Assembly (NCBI RefSeq): GCF_003432385.1
Contig: NZ_CP031841.1
Span: 2,829,579 to 2,893,578, forward strand
DNA: 64,000 nucleotides
Direction: 5' to 3'
Source: Breoghania sp. L-A4
GTDB taxonomy: Bacteria; Pseudomonadota; Alphaproteobacteria; Rhizobiales; Stappiaceae
This document shows, piece by piece, positions 46,578 to 56,359 of this stretch; within the stretch, counting starts at the first letter, position 1, and every line of letters starts with the position of its first letter. The position numbers and the translations under genes are program-made. A model generated the notes under the pieces. The model ran no database searches. It saw only the letters and a list, made by a program, of their open reading frames with translations, and had not been told where the DNA came from.

Positions 46578-48032
46578 TCAACCTGGTTCGGCATCGGGCA
46601 GCGGCCCTGGCGGAGCCGCTGCCCCAACCTCACCCCAATTCCGGTCATGCTCGGAATGGGTTTTCAAATAAGCATTTGACGAAAAGTGGGTGTCATAGAA
46701 GCCGGTATCGAGCTGGTGCGCCTGCAGATACATCAGCGTAAAGATCGCCGGCACGGTCGCCGGGAAGCGTCCGAATTTGTCCTGGATATATTGGGCCATC
46801 GTCGCGACGCAATCGACGAACTCATCACCGATCGGCGCAGCACTGCCGCGGATGGCGTCGCTTTCCTTGTAGGGCCCTTCCGTCCCGGCGTTGAACGGAC
46901 CGCCGGAGCCGAACTTGCGTGTGACCACGGATTCGACCGCAGCACGCATGGTGTCGAAATGCGGCGCGCAATGACCTTCGAATACACCGTCCAGGCCGGT
47001 GACATGCGGCAACGGCTGATCAGCAATCATCTCAAACCGAAAGCCGAGGCCGGGAACAGCGGGATCGCCGCTGGCGCCCAGAATACTGAAGGGATTGATC
47101 CCCTCATACATCCAGCCGCCAAGCCCCATGGCCTGGAGCATCAGCATCCCGGCATAGCAGCTGGTCGATATCTCGACCGTGACCTCGGTCAAGCCGAGCT
47201 GCTCAACGTAAGACAGAGGAAAGGGGTTTTCGACATCGACCAGGTGCTTGAACCTGTCGAGACCGGGTATCGGCTGATTGTTCACATCGTCATAGATGCA
47301 GGCGCCGTTCTGAACCAGATAGCACAAGGCCAGAACCATATGCTGCGCCAGATCGGCAACCGGAATGATCAGCGTGCTGCCGGCGACATTGGCGCACCAT
47401 TCATTGTGCATTTCCATGTGCTGCGGCTGAGCCGGAGTTTTCAACCGGCCATCCGCGAGTTTGACAATGCGCGATTTGTGCTCGTCGAAATAGGCCTTCA
47501 GATCCGTTTCGCCGCTGCTGTCCCTGGCTCGGGAAGCCGCCATGTCGCGGGTTGGCAGGAAGTACACCCCGTTGTCATCCGTGAAGAAGAATTCGGTGGT
47601 GTGAAATCCCGCTGCCGACGGAAAACTCCGGCCGCCGGCCGCGCCCGCATAATTGGGCATGTTGGGCAGATAGTTGCGGTTATAGGGTATCAGGTTCGAC
47701 CAGCCGGTATTGCCCGCGACCGTGGTGAGCAGCAGCATCTGTTCGAGCTCCGACAACGGCGCCGGCTGGTGCCTGGATTTGTAGGCCAGCGGGCCGTCCG
47801 GAATTTCCGCGCCCCGTGCGAAGCGCCGTGACCGACGCCCGTGGATGGCTTCGACGAGCGGGAAACCGGCAGCCTTGATGAGCCCCTGAGGCAGATCTGA
47901 AATTCTGTTGAGCATGATGTTTCCTTTGCTGTTCAGCTCGGTTGCCGTGGCGCGCGCACCCAGTCCGTTCAACACCGTTCCGGCGCCGATCATCGATGCT
48001 CCCAGCAGTTTTCGTCTTGATGTTTCAAACAT
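46578..48032 (-). CDS. Tat-exported protein, possibly nitroreductase-like fold
   Basis: A 484-residue protein beginning MFETSRRKLLGASMIGAG, a clear twin-arginine signal, so it is exported folded and probably with a cofactor. The mature part has an ordered pattern that recalls SagB/nitroreductase proteins: HGRRSRRFARG, then PLSELEQMLLLTTVAG, RSFPSAAGFHTTEFFF with a following GVYFLP, and a C-terminal MLMLQAMGLGGWMYEG. I infer an FMN-type fold with low confidence; no characterised homologue is recognised. It is the first gene of a two-gene operon with the mddA-like methyltransferase. A DUF1127 gene lies 48 bases upstream, and a GlxA-type regulator is divergent beyond that. Confidence 0.6.
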   Translation of the reverse strand: MFETSRRKLLGASMIGAGTVLNGLGARATATELNSKGNIMLNRISDLPQGLIKAAGFPLVEAIHGRRSRRFARGAEIPDGPLAYKSRHQPAPLSELEQMLLLTTVAGNTGWSNLIPYNRNYLPNMPNYAGAAGGRSFPSAAGFHTTEFFFTDDNGVYFLPTRDMAASRARDSSGETDLKAYFDEHKSRIVKLADGRLKTPAQPQHMEMHNEWCANVAGSTLIIPVADLAQHMVLALCYLVQNGACIYDDVNNQPIPGLDRFKHLVDVENPFPLSYVEQLGLTEVTVEISTSCYAGMLMLQAMGLGGWMYEGINPFSILGASGDPAVPGLGFRFEMIADQPLPHVTGLDGVFEGHCAPHFDTMRAAVESVVTRKFGSGGPFNAGTEGPYKESDAIRGSAAPIGDEFVDCVATMAQYIQDKFGRFPATVPAIFTLMYLQAHQLDTGFYDTHFSSNAYLKTHSEHDRNWGEVGAAAPPGPLPDAEPG

Positions 48033-48080
48033 GTCTCTCTCCGATTGACCGCGTTTTATGGATCTCGCCGCTGCGTTTGG

Positions 48081-48278
48081 TCAGCTGACGTCACTCGCCG
48101 TTTCCATGGTCTGGGGAAGCGCTTCGAACCGGGTTTGCAACGCCCGCAAATCGGCGCGGCACAGACCGATGTCCGAGAGCATGCGGTCATCGAGCTCATC
48201 GAGCGCTTGAAAGTTGCGCCGGTTGAAGGTCCTGGCCCGCCACGCGCTTTGCAGGCGGCTCCGCATTGTCCTGAACAT
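48081..48278 (-). CDS. DUF1127 small protein
   Basis: A 65-residue basic protein, MFRTMRSRLQSAWRARTF at the N-terminus and then NFQALDELDDRMLSDIGLCRADL, the hallmark of DUF1127. Proteins of this family are common in alphaproteobacteria and several affect RNA turnover and phosphate or stress responses. The start at 48278 has AGGAG just upstream; a longer frame reaching 48422 is not family-like. It sits between the Tat-protein operon and the divergent regulator, and 131 bases of intergenic DNA separate it from the regulator's start. Confidence 0.88.
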   Translation of the reverse strand: MFRTMRSRLQSAWRARTFNRRNFQALDELDDRMLSDIGLCRADLRALQTRFEALPQTMETASDVS

Positions 48279-48409
48279 CGTGATCTCCTGTCTTGCAGGC
48301 CCGTATGGGTGGAGCATTGCCTCGCTCGACGGCAGTAATGGCAGCAACCAGGACAAGGCCGTTAGGCACGAAATGGACAAAAACGGGTCAAATATGCCAA
48401 ACTTGACAC

Positions 48410-49435
48410 ATGCCTCTTTCAAGCCAGACCAGAAATGTCTCCATCAGTCTCATTGCCGTCCCGGAGGTATCCGCGGCGATCGTCTATGGACTGCACGAGG
48501 TATTCACCTGCGTGGGAAAGGTCTGGGAGACGCTGACCGGAGAGAAAACCAGCACCCGCTTGATGACACCCAGAATTGTCGGACGAACCACGGCCCCGTT
48601 GGCCACGACGTTTGGCGCGACACTGGTGGCCGATCATACGATGGACGAAAAGCACCGATCGGATGTGGTGATTGTCGGTGATTTGAATCTGGAAGCGGGC
48701 GGCAGCCCCGTCGGCCGATGGCGAGAAGAGGTCGAATGGATCAAGGATCAGTATGAACAGGGTGCGATCATCTGCTCCGTTTGCACCGGGTCGATGATGC
48801 TCGCCGAAGCCGGGTTGCTGGACAATCGCGAAGCCACAACGCATTGGGGAGCGCGCCGCGTTTTCGAGCAATGTTATCCGCAGGTCCTGCTGCGCCCGGA
48901 GCGGGTGCTGGTTCCCTCGGGACTGGAGCACCGCATCATTACAAGCGGCGGGTCAACATCCTGGAACGAGCTTGCGCTGTATCTTGTTGCCCGGTTTTGC
49001 GGCGATGGGGAGGCGCGGCGAATTTCCAAGGTATTCCTGTTTGGCGACCGAAGTGACGGACAACTTCCGTTCGCCGCCATGGCCCGCCCCAAACAGCATG
49101 ATGATGCGGTGATTGCCCAATGCCAGGTCTGGATCGCCGATCACTATGCGGTCGCAAACCCGGTGGCGCGAATGGCGCAACAATCCGGACTTGGCGAGCG
49201 AACCTTCAAACGCCGGTTTGCCGGCGCTACCGGCTATGCGCCGCTTGATTACGTTCAATCGCTGCGGATCGAGGAGGCAAAGCAGATGCTTGAAACGACC
49301 GACGACGCGATTGACGATATTGCTTCGGCCGTTGGCTATGACGAGCCCAATTCGTTTCGCCGCTTGTTCAAACGAACGACCGGCATTGCGCCAAATCAGT
49401 ATCGCCTTCGGTTCAAGAGCGTCGCATCAGTTTAA
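48410..49435 (+). CDS. GlxA-type AraC-family transcriptional regulator
   Basis: A 341-residue protein with an N-terminal DJ-1/PfpI amidotransferase-like domain (about 1-190) and a C-terminal AraC DNA-binding pair of helix-turn-helices (about 240-335). The first domain has the elbow ICSVCTGSMMLAEAGLL with its Cys, and HRIITSGGSTSWNELALYL. The second has ARMAQQSGLGERTFKRRFAGATGYAPLDYVQ and DIASAVGYDEPNSFRRLFKRTTGIAP. Regulators of this type often control catabolism of small methylated or quaternary nitrogen compounds. It is divergent from the DUF1127 and Tat-protein genes and may control them; that is a positional inference. Confidence 0.92.
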   Translation: MPLSSQTRNVSISLIAVPEVSAAIVYGLHEVFTCVGKVWETLTGEKTSTRLMTPRIVGRTTAPLATTFGATLVADHTMDEKHRSDVVIVGDLNLEAGGSPVGRWREEVEWIKDQYEQGAIICSVCTGSMMLAEAGLLDNREATTHWGARRVFEQCYPQVLLRPERVLVPSGLEHRIITSGGSTSWNELALYLVARFCGDGEARRISKVFLFGDRSDGQLPFAAMARPKQHDDAVIAQCQVWIADHYAVANPVARMAQQSGLGERTFKRRFAGATGYAPLDYVQSLRIEEAKQMLETTDDAIDDIASAVGYDEPNSFRRLFKRTTGIAPNQYRLRFKSVASV

Positions 49436-49702
49436 ATCAGAGCCAATTCAACCGGTCATGAGGCGGTGCAAGCCATTGCGATGCGCCATGAAAGCAATTG
49501 GACGCTGACGATCAGGGTCCACGATATTGCGCGTTCGATGTATTTCACGAAGGGCGTCTGATACGGATCCATATGACTTTTTTCGGGTTATTCGGCAAGA
49601 AGCGCGACGCCGTCCAAATGGCGGGCAAACGCTTCCTCCGGTCAACCCAATCGCTTCGCCTGGAGCGTGCTTGCCCGATCACAAGATCGCACTGTGCGGG
49701 CG

Positions 49703-50302
49703 TCATCGCCCGTTTCGGTTCTCCGCGCGCAGCTGCACGCGCAACGCGTCGGATTCTTCGCGGAACGCATCCGCATCACCGAAATCGACGAACTCGCGAT
49801 AGCGCGAGTGCACGCCCAGAACCCGCCGGGAGTGCTTGATGGGACACCAGTACTGCTCGGTGCGCGCGGCGATCTCGCTGACATAGGCGAGCAGCCCGTT
49901 GGCGTAGGAGCAATAGGCGCAGTTCAGCTTCTCGATGGCGTTGAGATAGCCGAGGTGAGCCCGGTCGAAGGCGAAATACTCCGCGCGGCGCACCTTCCTG
50001 ATGCCATAGGCCGGAAAACAGATGGCCTGATAGAGGGTTACAAAGAGATCCAGCAGGACGAAGGGGACGATCAGCGAGTAGATCACCGGCGCCGTGATCA
50101 CCGACAGCGGCCGGGCCTGGGCAAGGTAGCGCAGAACGCGAATCTTCAGTTCGCGGTGATGGCGCGCCATCGTTTCCTCGAAGATCACGCGCTTGTTTTC
50201 CACACGGTAGGCCAGCGCCTCGCGCTGACGCGCCAGTTCCGCCTCCAGCTCGTCCTCAAGGCTACGGATTCTCGCGACAATCTCGGCGACCTGCGGATTC
50301 AT
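49703..50302 (-). CDS. conserved membrane protein with N-terminal coiled coil
   Basis: A 199-residue protein. Residues about 1-45 form a charged helix likely to be coiled coil (VARIRSLEDELEAELARQREALAYRVENKR). One or two membrane segments follow (SVITAPVIYSLIVPFVLLDL and the adjacent FVTLYQAICFPAYGI). The C-terminal part is soluble, with a cysteine pair CAYC and a third Cys in YWCPIKHSRRVLG, conserved-looking and possibly metal-binding. I do not recognise a function. It lies 65 bases downstream of the beta-oxidation gene on the same strand. The 267 bases on its other side (49436-49702) hold no convincing gene. Confidence 0.8.
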   Translation of the reverse strand: MNPQVAEIVARIRSLEDELEAELARQREALAYRVENKRVIFEETMARHHRELKIRVLRYLAQARPLSVITAPVIYSLIVPFVLLDLFVTLYQAICFPAYGIRKVRRAEYFAFDRAHLGYLNAIEKLNCAYCSYANGLLAYVSEIAARTEQYWCPIKHSRRVLGVHSRYREFVDFGDADAFREESDALRVQLRAENRNGR

Positions 50303-50367
50303 GACGGCTCCACGCTCCAGACATCAAACCACGATCCTGTCACGCCCCCCGCCGGGTACCACTGCCT

Positions 50368-51891
50368 TCATGCCGCGTTGTTGAGGCTGTCGAAGGTCCC
50401 GCCCGTCTCCGCCAGCCGCACCAGCAGTTCCGATGGCCGCCAGAACAGCGGGTCCTCGGCGGCAAACGCCCTTATGTCGGCAAGCACGGATTCCAGCCCC
50501 ACCATGTCGGCATATTTCATTGGTCCGCCGCGCCAGCGCGGAAATCCGTAGCCGAACACCAGCACCATATCGACATCCAGCGGCCGGAGCGCGATGCCCT
50601 CGGCGACGACCTTGGCGCCTTCGTTGATCATCGCCGCCATATAGCGGCGGACGATCTCGTCATCGGTGAAGGAACGCGGGATGACGCCGGCAGCCTTACG
50701 CTCCGCGTCGATGATCGCCTCCACATCCGGGTCCGGCTGCCCCACGCGCGCGCCGTCGGGATAGAGATAAAACCCGCGCCCGGTCTTCTGGCCGAACCAT
50801 CCGCGTTCGCAGATCCGGTCGGCGATGCCGGCGTAGCGCTCGCGCGGGTCGCGGTGCGGGGCGAGCCGCTTGCGCGTCGCCCAGCCGATGTCGAGCCCCG
50901 CCAGATCCGCCACCTGATAGGGGCCCATGGGAAAGCCGAAGCCGCGCAGCGCCGCATCGATCTGATAGGGCGATGCGCCGTCGCCCATCATGGCGTCCGC
51001 CTGCTTGCGATAGCTCGCGAGAATGCGGTTGCCGATGAAGCCGTCGCAGACGCCGGCGCGCACGCCGACCTTTTTCAGCCGCCTGGCGAGCGCGAAACCC
51101 GTGGCGGTCACATCCGGCGTGGTCTTCGCCGCGACGACGATTTCCAAAAGCTTCATGACGTGGGCGGGCGAGAAGAAATGCAGCCCGATGACATCGGACG
51201 GACGCGCGGTTTCCAAGGCGATCGCATCGATGTCCAAATAGGAGGTGTTGGTGGCGAGCACCGCGCCGAGCCTGCAGATGCGGTCGAGCGTGCGAAAGAT
51301 CTCGCGCTTGACGTCCATATCCTCAAACGCCGCCTCGATCACCAGATCCACATCGGCGAGGTCAGAATAGTCCGTCGAACCGCGATAGAGACCGGCCATC
51401 GTCGCGGCCCTGGCCTCCGCGCTCAGGCGGCCACGCCGGACGTTGCCATCGAGCACGTGTTCCACGTTGGCGCGGCCGCGCTCGATGCTTTCCCGGTCAC
51501 GCTCCACCATCACCACGGGGATGCCCGCCTGCATCAGCGCGATGGCGATGCCAGACCCCATGGTGCCGCCGCCGATAACGCCGGCGCGCGCGATGGGCCG
51601 CGGCACGGCGCCCGCGAGCCCCGGCACCTTGGCGACGGCGCGCTCGGCGAAGAAGGCGTGGATCAGCCCCTCGCGCTGGGGCGAGGCCTGGCATTCGAGA
51701 TAGATCTCGCGTTCGCGCTTCATGCCCTCGTCGAAGGCCAGTCCGAGCCCCTGCTCTACCGCGTCGATGGCGCGCAGCGGCGAGGTCTGGCCGCGCGCCT
51801 TCGCCGCGACCGCCTTGCGCGTCTCATGAAACAGCGCGGTGTCGGCGCGATCGGCCGCGAGCTTCTCCGTCATCTCACTGGTGCGGCGCAC
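50368..51891 (-). CDS. bifunctional beta-oxidation enzyme, 3-hydroxyacyl-CoA dehydrogenase part
   Basis: This is the C-terminal two thirds of a FadB-type protein. It has a linker typical of bifunctional forms ([22 protein letters not shown]), the NAD-binding Rossmann motif [32 protein letters not shown], and the catalytic His in [13 protein letters not shown]. The second dehydrogenase domain holds GFIGNRIL and [18 protein letters not shown], and a repeat of that domain ends near the stop ([17 protein letters not shown]). Together with the part at 51870-52478 it gives a protein of about 700 residues, oxidising L-3-hydroxyacyl-CoA to 3-ketoacyl-CoA. The called start, a GTG, is an artefact of the frame break at about 51893-51901; no ribosome binding site is evident there. 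Confidence 0.92.
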   Translation of the reverse strand: MRRTSEMTEKLAADRADTALFHETRKAVAAKARGQTSPLRAIDAVEQGLGLAFDEGMKREREIYLECQASPQREGLIHAFFAERAVAKVPGLAGAVPRPIARAGVIGGGTMGSGIAIALMQAGIPVVMVERDRESIERGRANVEHVLDGNVRRGRLSAEARAATMAGLYRGSTDYSDLADVDLVIEAAFEDMDVKREIFRTLDRICRLGAVLATNTSYLDIDAIALETARPSDVIGLHFFSPAHVMKLLEIVVAAKTTPDVTATGFALARRLKKVGVRAGVCDGFIGNRILASYRKQADAMMGDGASPYQIDAALRGFGFPMGPYQVADLAGLDIGWATRKRLAPHRDPRERYAGIADRICERGWFGQKTGRGFYLYPDGARVGQPDPDVEAIIDAERKAAGVIPRSFTDDEIVRRYMAAMINEGAKVVAEGIALRPLDVDMVLVFGYGFPRWRGGPMKYADMVGLESVLADIRAFAAEDPLFWRPSELLVRLAETGGTFDSLNNAA

Positions 51892-52478
51892 GGGCCGCCC
51901 TCGTCAAGGACCCGACGGGCGTAGGCAAGACCCGCGGATTGCGGATCGGTCCCCTCGCCGATGGCGTCGATTGCGCCCAGTTCCAGCGCTTCCGCCGCGG
52001 GCACATGCCGCGCGGAGGTGATGATGTCGAGAGCGGCGCGCGCGCCGATGAGCCGCGGCAGACGCTGCGTGCCTCCGGCGCCCGGAATGATGCCGAGATT
52101 GACCTCCGGCAGGCCGACTTTCGAACCCTCGAGCGCCACGCGGTAGTGGCAGCCGAGCGCCACCTCGAAGCCGCCGCCAAGCGCCGTGCCGTGGATCGCG
52201 CAGATGACGGGCTTGTCGCTCGCCTCGATACGGGCGATCACGTCGCGCAGCACCGGCTGCAGCGGCGGCTTGCCGAATTCCTTGATGTCGGCGCCGGCGA
52301 TGAAGGTGCGGCCCGCGCCGCACAGGACCACGGCGCGGACCGCGGCGTCTTCGCCCGCGCGCGAGATCGCCTCGGCCAGCCCCTGGCGCACCGCCTGGCT
52401 GGAGGCGTTCACGGGCGGGTTGTCGATGGTGATCACGGCGATGTCGCCGTGCGCGGCATAGGTGACAGGATCACTCAC
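51870..52478 (-). CDS. bifunctional beta-oxidation enzyme, enoyl-CoA hydratase part
   Basis: The N-terminal crotonase domain of the same enzyme. It hydrates 2-enoyl-CoA. It starts [22 protein letters not shown] and carries the oxyanion-hole segment [13 protein letters not shown] and the catalytic Glu residues in [21 protein letters not shown] and [21 protein letters not shown]. The frame ends in [13 protein letters not shown], but bifunctional homologues continue GGP plus a few residues into TSEMTEK, which is exactly what the next frame reads. One extra base near 51893-51901 fuses the two parts. The 283 bases upstream (52479-52761) hold no gene and presumably the promoter. Confidence 0.92.
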   Translation of the reverse strand: MSDPVTYAAHGDIAVITIDNPPVNASSQAVRQGLAEAISRAGEDAAVRAVVLCGAGRTFIAGADIKEFGKPPLQPVLRDVIARIEASDKPVICAIHGTALGGGFEVALGCHYRVALEGSKVGLPEVNLGIIPGAGGTQRLPRLIGARAALDIITSARHVPAAEALELGAIDAIGEGTDPQSAGLAYARRVLDEGGPCAAPVR

Positions 52479-52761
52479 GCGCCTCTCCCCGGCGCCCGCC
52501 TTTCCGGGAGCCGGCGGGGCAGCTCACTGCCGCATCTTATCCATCCAAATCATTGGTTCAACGCATAAAAACCAATTCCGCGATGCGAAATAACGGATCA
52601 AGGACGCGTGAAAACACGCAGCAGCGGAGGCGCGCAATCCACTGATAAACCAACGAACACGCCATACTCGCCTATCCCCCGGCCAGTTGACAAAGGCGGT
52701 TCAGACCGTGCGCCTGGGACCGGCCGGAGGCGATCTGCCGGCGCGCCGGCCGCGCCGAAAA

Positions 52762-53402
52762 TCAAGAACAGGGAGGAGTTGCCCTGCCGGAGCCGATCAT
52801 CGGGGCCGGGGTCTGGGCATAGCTGGAGGCGAAGGACGCCAGCGTGATCTGCGCGTTCGCCTGCACCGTCACCGAGGCATCCCGGCGCCCCCGGACGCGG
52901 AGCCGAGATTGCTGAAGACGACGTCGAAGAAATTGTAGCCCGACAGCTGGCTCGGCGTGAAACTGCGGGAGCCGCTGGTCGGAATGCTGCCGCTTCCGAT
53001 GGGCGTGCGCGCGCCGCCCGAGGGAGCTTGCCCGTAAAGCCGATAATACATGCTTATCGAGCTGATATCATTGACAATCTTGATGCCCGAGGGCGTTACC
53101 GGCGGCTGGTTGGTGCAGGCGTTCTGGGTCTGCACCGCGATCCGCGTGCCGATGCCCATGCGCACCGTCGACTGATCCGCCACCGTCTTGCTGGTCGGAC
53201 CGCTGGCGCCGGGCGGAGAAAAGCTTACCCGGAAACTGGGATAGCTCGGCGACGGCGGCGGATTATAGGCGTGGGTCCGGGTTTGCGCGTCCGATCCGAG
53301 CGATCCTGACGCAAGCGCGGTCGCGGATCCAGCCGACGACAGCCCGTCCAGCCGCCAACCCACCCCCTCGGCGTTCGTATCGTTGACGATGAAGATGCTC
53401 AT
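52762..53402 (-). CDS. internally duplicated beta-rich protein of unknown function (one apparent frameshift)
   Basis: A protein of about 213 residues beginning MSIFIVNDTNAEGVGWRLDG. It consists of two related halves of about 95 residues. The first opens IFIVNDTNAEGVGWRLDG and the second IKIVNDISSISMYYRLYG; both then have a small-residue stretch with GSGS or ASGS, a Pro-rich loop, an FxVxFS strand (SFRVSFSP and FDVVFSNL) and a final strand pair. In the given bases the frame stops at 52869, but one extra G in the GGG run near 52871 continues it as DASVTVQANAQITLASFAS to a stop at 52762, completing the second repeat. No signal peptide is visible. It is divergent from the GH38 gene. Confidence 0.65.
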
Positions 53403-53430
53403 CGGAGTCCCAATCCCGAAATGAAAAAAA

Positions 53431-53473
53431 TTGACAGCGACAATCCGATCGATTGTGATGTTCCCTAAGGGAA
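53431..53473 (+). promoter_or_regulatory. promoter candidate with two palindromes, upstream of the GH38 gene
   Basis: A perfect TTGACA (53431-53436) is followed after 17 bases by TGTGAT, a weak -10. Between them lies the inverted repeat ACAATC-CGATC-GATTGT (53440-53456), and just downstream TTCCC-TAA-GGGAA (53461-53473). The spacing suits a sigma-70 promoter with an operator inside it. It lies 88 bases before the GH38 start and 29 bases before the divergent gene's start. Confidence 0.45.
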
Positions 53474-53560
53474 GTTTCAAGCTATCAATTTTCATTTTCC
53501 GGGAGGCGGCGCACCGCGGCCGGCATTTTCTGCGGTTGCTCCTGCGCCCAAATCGTCACC

Positions 53561-56359
53561 ATGGCCCAAAGCGAATCCAGCATTCGAGCCGAACTCGGCA
53601 TTCCGCAGAGCGCGGAGCGCGTCGTCATTCTCAGCCAATCCTCCCACATGGACTGGGACTGGCTGGAGACATTTCCGGTTCTCTACGACGACAGCAGCGC
53701 GCCCTATTTCAACGGCAGCAACGCCCCTGCGCAGGACATCCTGAGCCAGGCCGCGCAATTGCTCGCGCCGAGTCCGCCACCGGGAAGCGCCACGCCCTCC
53801 TACTACTATTCGCTGGCCGAGGTCGGGTTCCTGGAACGCTTCTTCAATCTGGGTCCATCGGGCGACGTGAGCACCCTGGTGGCGGCCGCGAAATCCGGCC
53901 TGTTTCACCTGGTCGGCGGCGGCATCACCTCGCCCGACAGCCTGCTGTCTCACGGCGAATGTTTTATCCGCAATTCGCTTGTCGCCCAGTCGTGGTTCCA
54001 GAAGAACCTGCCCGGCGCGACGGTGACGAATTTCTGGATTCCCGACGATTTCGGCCATGATGCGCAACTGCCCGCGACGCTGGAGGCCATGGGGTTGAAG
54101 GGCGCCGCGTTCGAGCGCATTCCCGGTTCGCCCTACCAGCAGACCGGCTCGGCGCCGACGAATGGCGACCCGTCCGCCGCCTGCCAACTGCAAAGTGCTG
54201 GCATCGATTTCACCTGGCAGGCCAATGACGGGTCCGAAATCCTCGGCCATTACCTCATCGGCGGCTACGGCCAGGGCACGGACATTTCGTCCGGAAGCGA
54301 CATTCAGAGCTATCTCGACCTCAACGAACCCTCCTCTCCGACACCCTATGTGTTCGTGCCCGTGGGAACCGACTTCTCGCCGCCCACGCAAGGGCTGCAA
54401 GGCGTCGTGAACGCCTGGAACAACGGCACGACAAAACCGAACTATGGATCAACCGGCGTCTATGCGGCGGTCGCCACCTTCGATCACTATGTGGCGCTGG
54501 TGCAGGCGCACGCGAGCAATCTGGTGAAACGTCTCTTCGCCGGCATCCCGGTCTGGTTGGGCAACTACGGCTCACGCCCGGCATTGAAACGCTGGCAGTA
54601 CAAGAGCACCCGCGCGCTGGTGGGCGCCGAAATATTCGGCTCCATCAACGATCTCTTCGACAAGACCCCGCCGGACTGGCAGCCGGACGTGTTCAACGCC
54701 TGGTGGCTCAACGTCGCCAGCACCCATCACGACTACGTCGTGGGCACCGCCGCCGACTTCGACCCGCAGAATTATTCCGGATACATGGATGTCTACGGCG
54801 TGGAACAGCTCACCCGGCTGCTGCTAGCCGAGAACAAGGGCGAGCTGGCGCGCGAAGCGGCGATGATGCGTATCTGCGAAACCATCAAGCCCGTCTTCAA
54901 TCAGGTCGTGGCGCAAAACTCGGAAACACCGGTGGCGGTGTTCAACCAGCTCGGCTTTGAACGCGCGGGCCTCGTGGAAGTGCCGATGGGCGCCGATCAC
55001 GGCGCGCTGTCGGTGCGCAACGCGCTGGGAGCCACAGGCCTGATCCAGCCCACCCACGACGGTTCCATGCTGTTCCGGGCCAAGGCGCCGGCTTTCGGAT
55101 ACGCCACCAGCTATCTCAACGGCGAGGGCGGCTACACATGGCCGTCGACGGCATCGAGCCTCAGCATCACCACGAAGGACGGCGGCAAGACCTGGGTGCT
55201 GGCGAACAAATACGTCAAGGCCACGGTCGCGGCGTCGGCCAACTGGGGCATCACCGAGCTCATCGATCTGACGTCGGGCGAAAACCTGCTCTACCCGGGC
55301 AAGGTGGGCAACGATCTGATTTTCTATTCCGACACCGGCAGCATCTACCGCTATGGCAACGAGTTCACCGGTGCCGGCACGACGATGACCATCGACGCGA
55401 CCGCCTGCCTCACCGCGGCGGGCGCGATGGTCGTCGAGGACGGTCCCTTGCGTGTGACCCTGGACACGCGCGTGAGCGCGAAGGTGGGCGGACGGAGCTA
55501 TTCCTACAAGCGGACATACACGCTGCACGAGGACGAGGCGCTGCTGCGCATGGGCTTTTCCGGTACCTGCCCCTCCTATAGCGATCCCGCGGCGCCATAC
55601 AACGATCACGGCTACTCGGTGATGACGCGGTTTCCGCTGCCCGTGGTCATCGATCACTTCGCCTATGGCACCCCCAATCACTGGGACCAGACGCCCTGGG
55701 TCCAGTACTGGGACGGGCCGCAGTTCCTGGCGACGCATAATTTCGCCATCCCCCTCGACACGAGCGGCGCGGCGCTGCTGGCGGTCTATCAGGACACCAT
55801 GCCGTCATGGGGCGTGGACGGAAACGGCGCGCTGATCGGTAACCTGCTGCGCAACAACCCCACAAGCCCGAATAACCTGGGCGCCCAGGCGGCGGACCGC
55901 GGGTTGCATCATCAGTCCTACGCGATCCGGATGCCGAGCGGGCTGGATGCTCCGGAGACCGGCGCGCCGCTGATGGAGGCGCTGAGCTTCCACACGCCGC
56001 TCACCGGGCGCTTCGTCTCCAATCTGTCCGATGAAACCCTGCCCGACAGCTATTCGCTGGCCACCATCGATCCCGTGAGCGGCAAGGCGCCCCCCGCGCT
56101 GCTCACGGTGGCCAAACCGTCCTGGGCGCAAGGCGCGCCGGGGCTGATCCTGCGGCTCTATCAGCCGACCAACGCGCCGCTGCCGCTCAGCGTCACCGTG
56201 GGCGGAACCGCCAGCAACGTGACGGGACTGACAGCGCTGGAAAACCCGCTGACGGCGGCGCAAGTGGCCGCGCTCAAAATCAAGAGCATAAGCAAGTCGC
56301 AATTCAGCCTCGACACCAACCGCGCCATCACCACGATCGGGCTCGACCTTGCTCAATAG
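53561..56359 (+). CDS. glycoside hydrolase family 38-like alpha-mannosidase
   Basis: A 932-residue protein. Near the N-terminus, SQSSHMDWDWLETF (about residues 25-38) matches the metal-binding HxDxxW element of GH38. FWIPDDFGHDAQLPATLEAMG (about 157-177) matches the segment that in GH38 enzymes holds the nucleophile Asp and a second metal ligand. The C-terminal half is beta-rich (SLSITTKDGGKTWVLANKYVK onward), as in the mannosidase C-terminal domain. There is no signal peptide, so it is probably cytoplasmic. The likely role is hydrolysis of alpha-mannosides, but the substrate is unknown and the sequence is a divergent member. It is followed by a GT4 glycosyltransferase overlapping its end by 11 bases. 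Confidence 0.8.
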   Translation: MAQSESSIRAELGIPQSAERVVILSQSSHMDWDWLETFPVLYDDSSAPYFNGSNAPAQDILSQAAQLLAPSPPPGSATPSYYYSLAEVGFLERFFNLGPSGDVSTLVAAAKSGLFHLVGGGITSPDSLLSHGECFIRNSLVAQSWFQKNLPGATVTNFWIPDDFGHDAQLPATLEAMGLKGAAFERIPGSPYQQTGSAPTNGDPSAACQLQSAGIDFTWQANDGSEILGHYLIGGYGQGTDISSGSDIQSYLDLNEPSSPTPYVFVPVGTDFSPPTQGLQGVVNAWNNGTTKPNYGSTGVYAAVATFDHYVALVQAHASNLVKRLFAGIPVWLGNYGSRPALKRWQYKSTRALVGAEIFGSINDLFDKTPPDWQPDVFNAWWLNVASTHHDYVVGTAADFDPQNYSGYMDVYGVEQLTRLLLAENKGELAREAAMMRICETIKPVFNQVVAQNSETPVAVFNQLGFERAGLVEVPMGADHGALSVRNALGATGLIQPTHDGSMLFRAKAPAFGYATSYLNGEGGYTWPSTASSLSITTKDGGKTWVLANKYVKATVAASANWGITELIDLTSGENLLYPGKVGNDLIFYSDTGSIYRYGNEFTGAGTTMTIDATACLTAAGAMVVEDGPLRVTLDTRVSAKVGGRSYSYKRTYTLHEDEALLRMGFSGTCPSYSDPAAPYNDHGYSVMTRFPLPVVIDHFAYGTPNHWDQTPWVQYWDGPQFLATHNFAIPLDTSGAALLAVYQDTMPSWGVDGNGALIGNLLRNNPTSPNNLGAQAADRGLHHQSYAIRMPSGLDAPETGAPLMEALSFHTPLTGRFVSNLSDETLPDSYSLATIDPVSGKAPPALLTVAKPSWAQGAPGLILRLYQPTNAPLPLSVTVGGTASNVTGLTALENPLTAAQVAALKIKSISKSQFSLDTNRAITTIGLDLAQ

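Noticed and set aside
49436-49702. Small genes in the gap after the GlxA-type regulator
   Set aside because: Short open frames exist on both strands but have no ribosome binding site, no family features and Arg/Ser-rich composition typical of chance frames.
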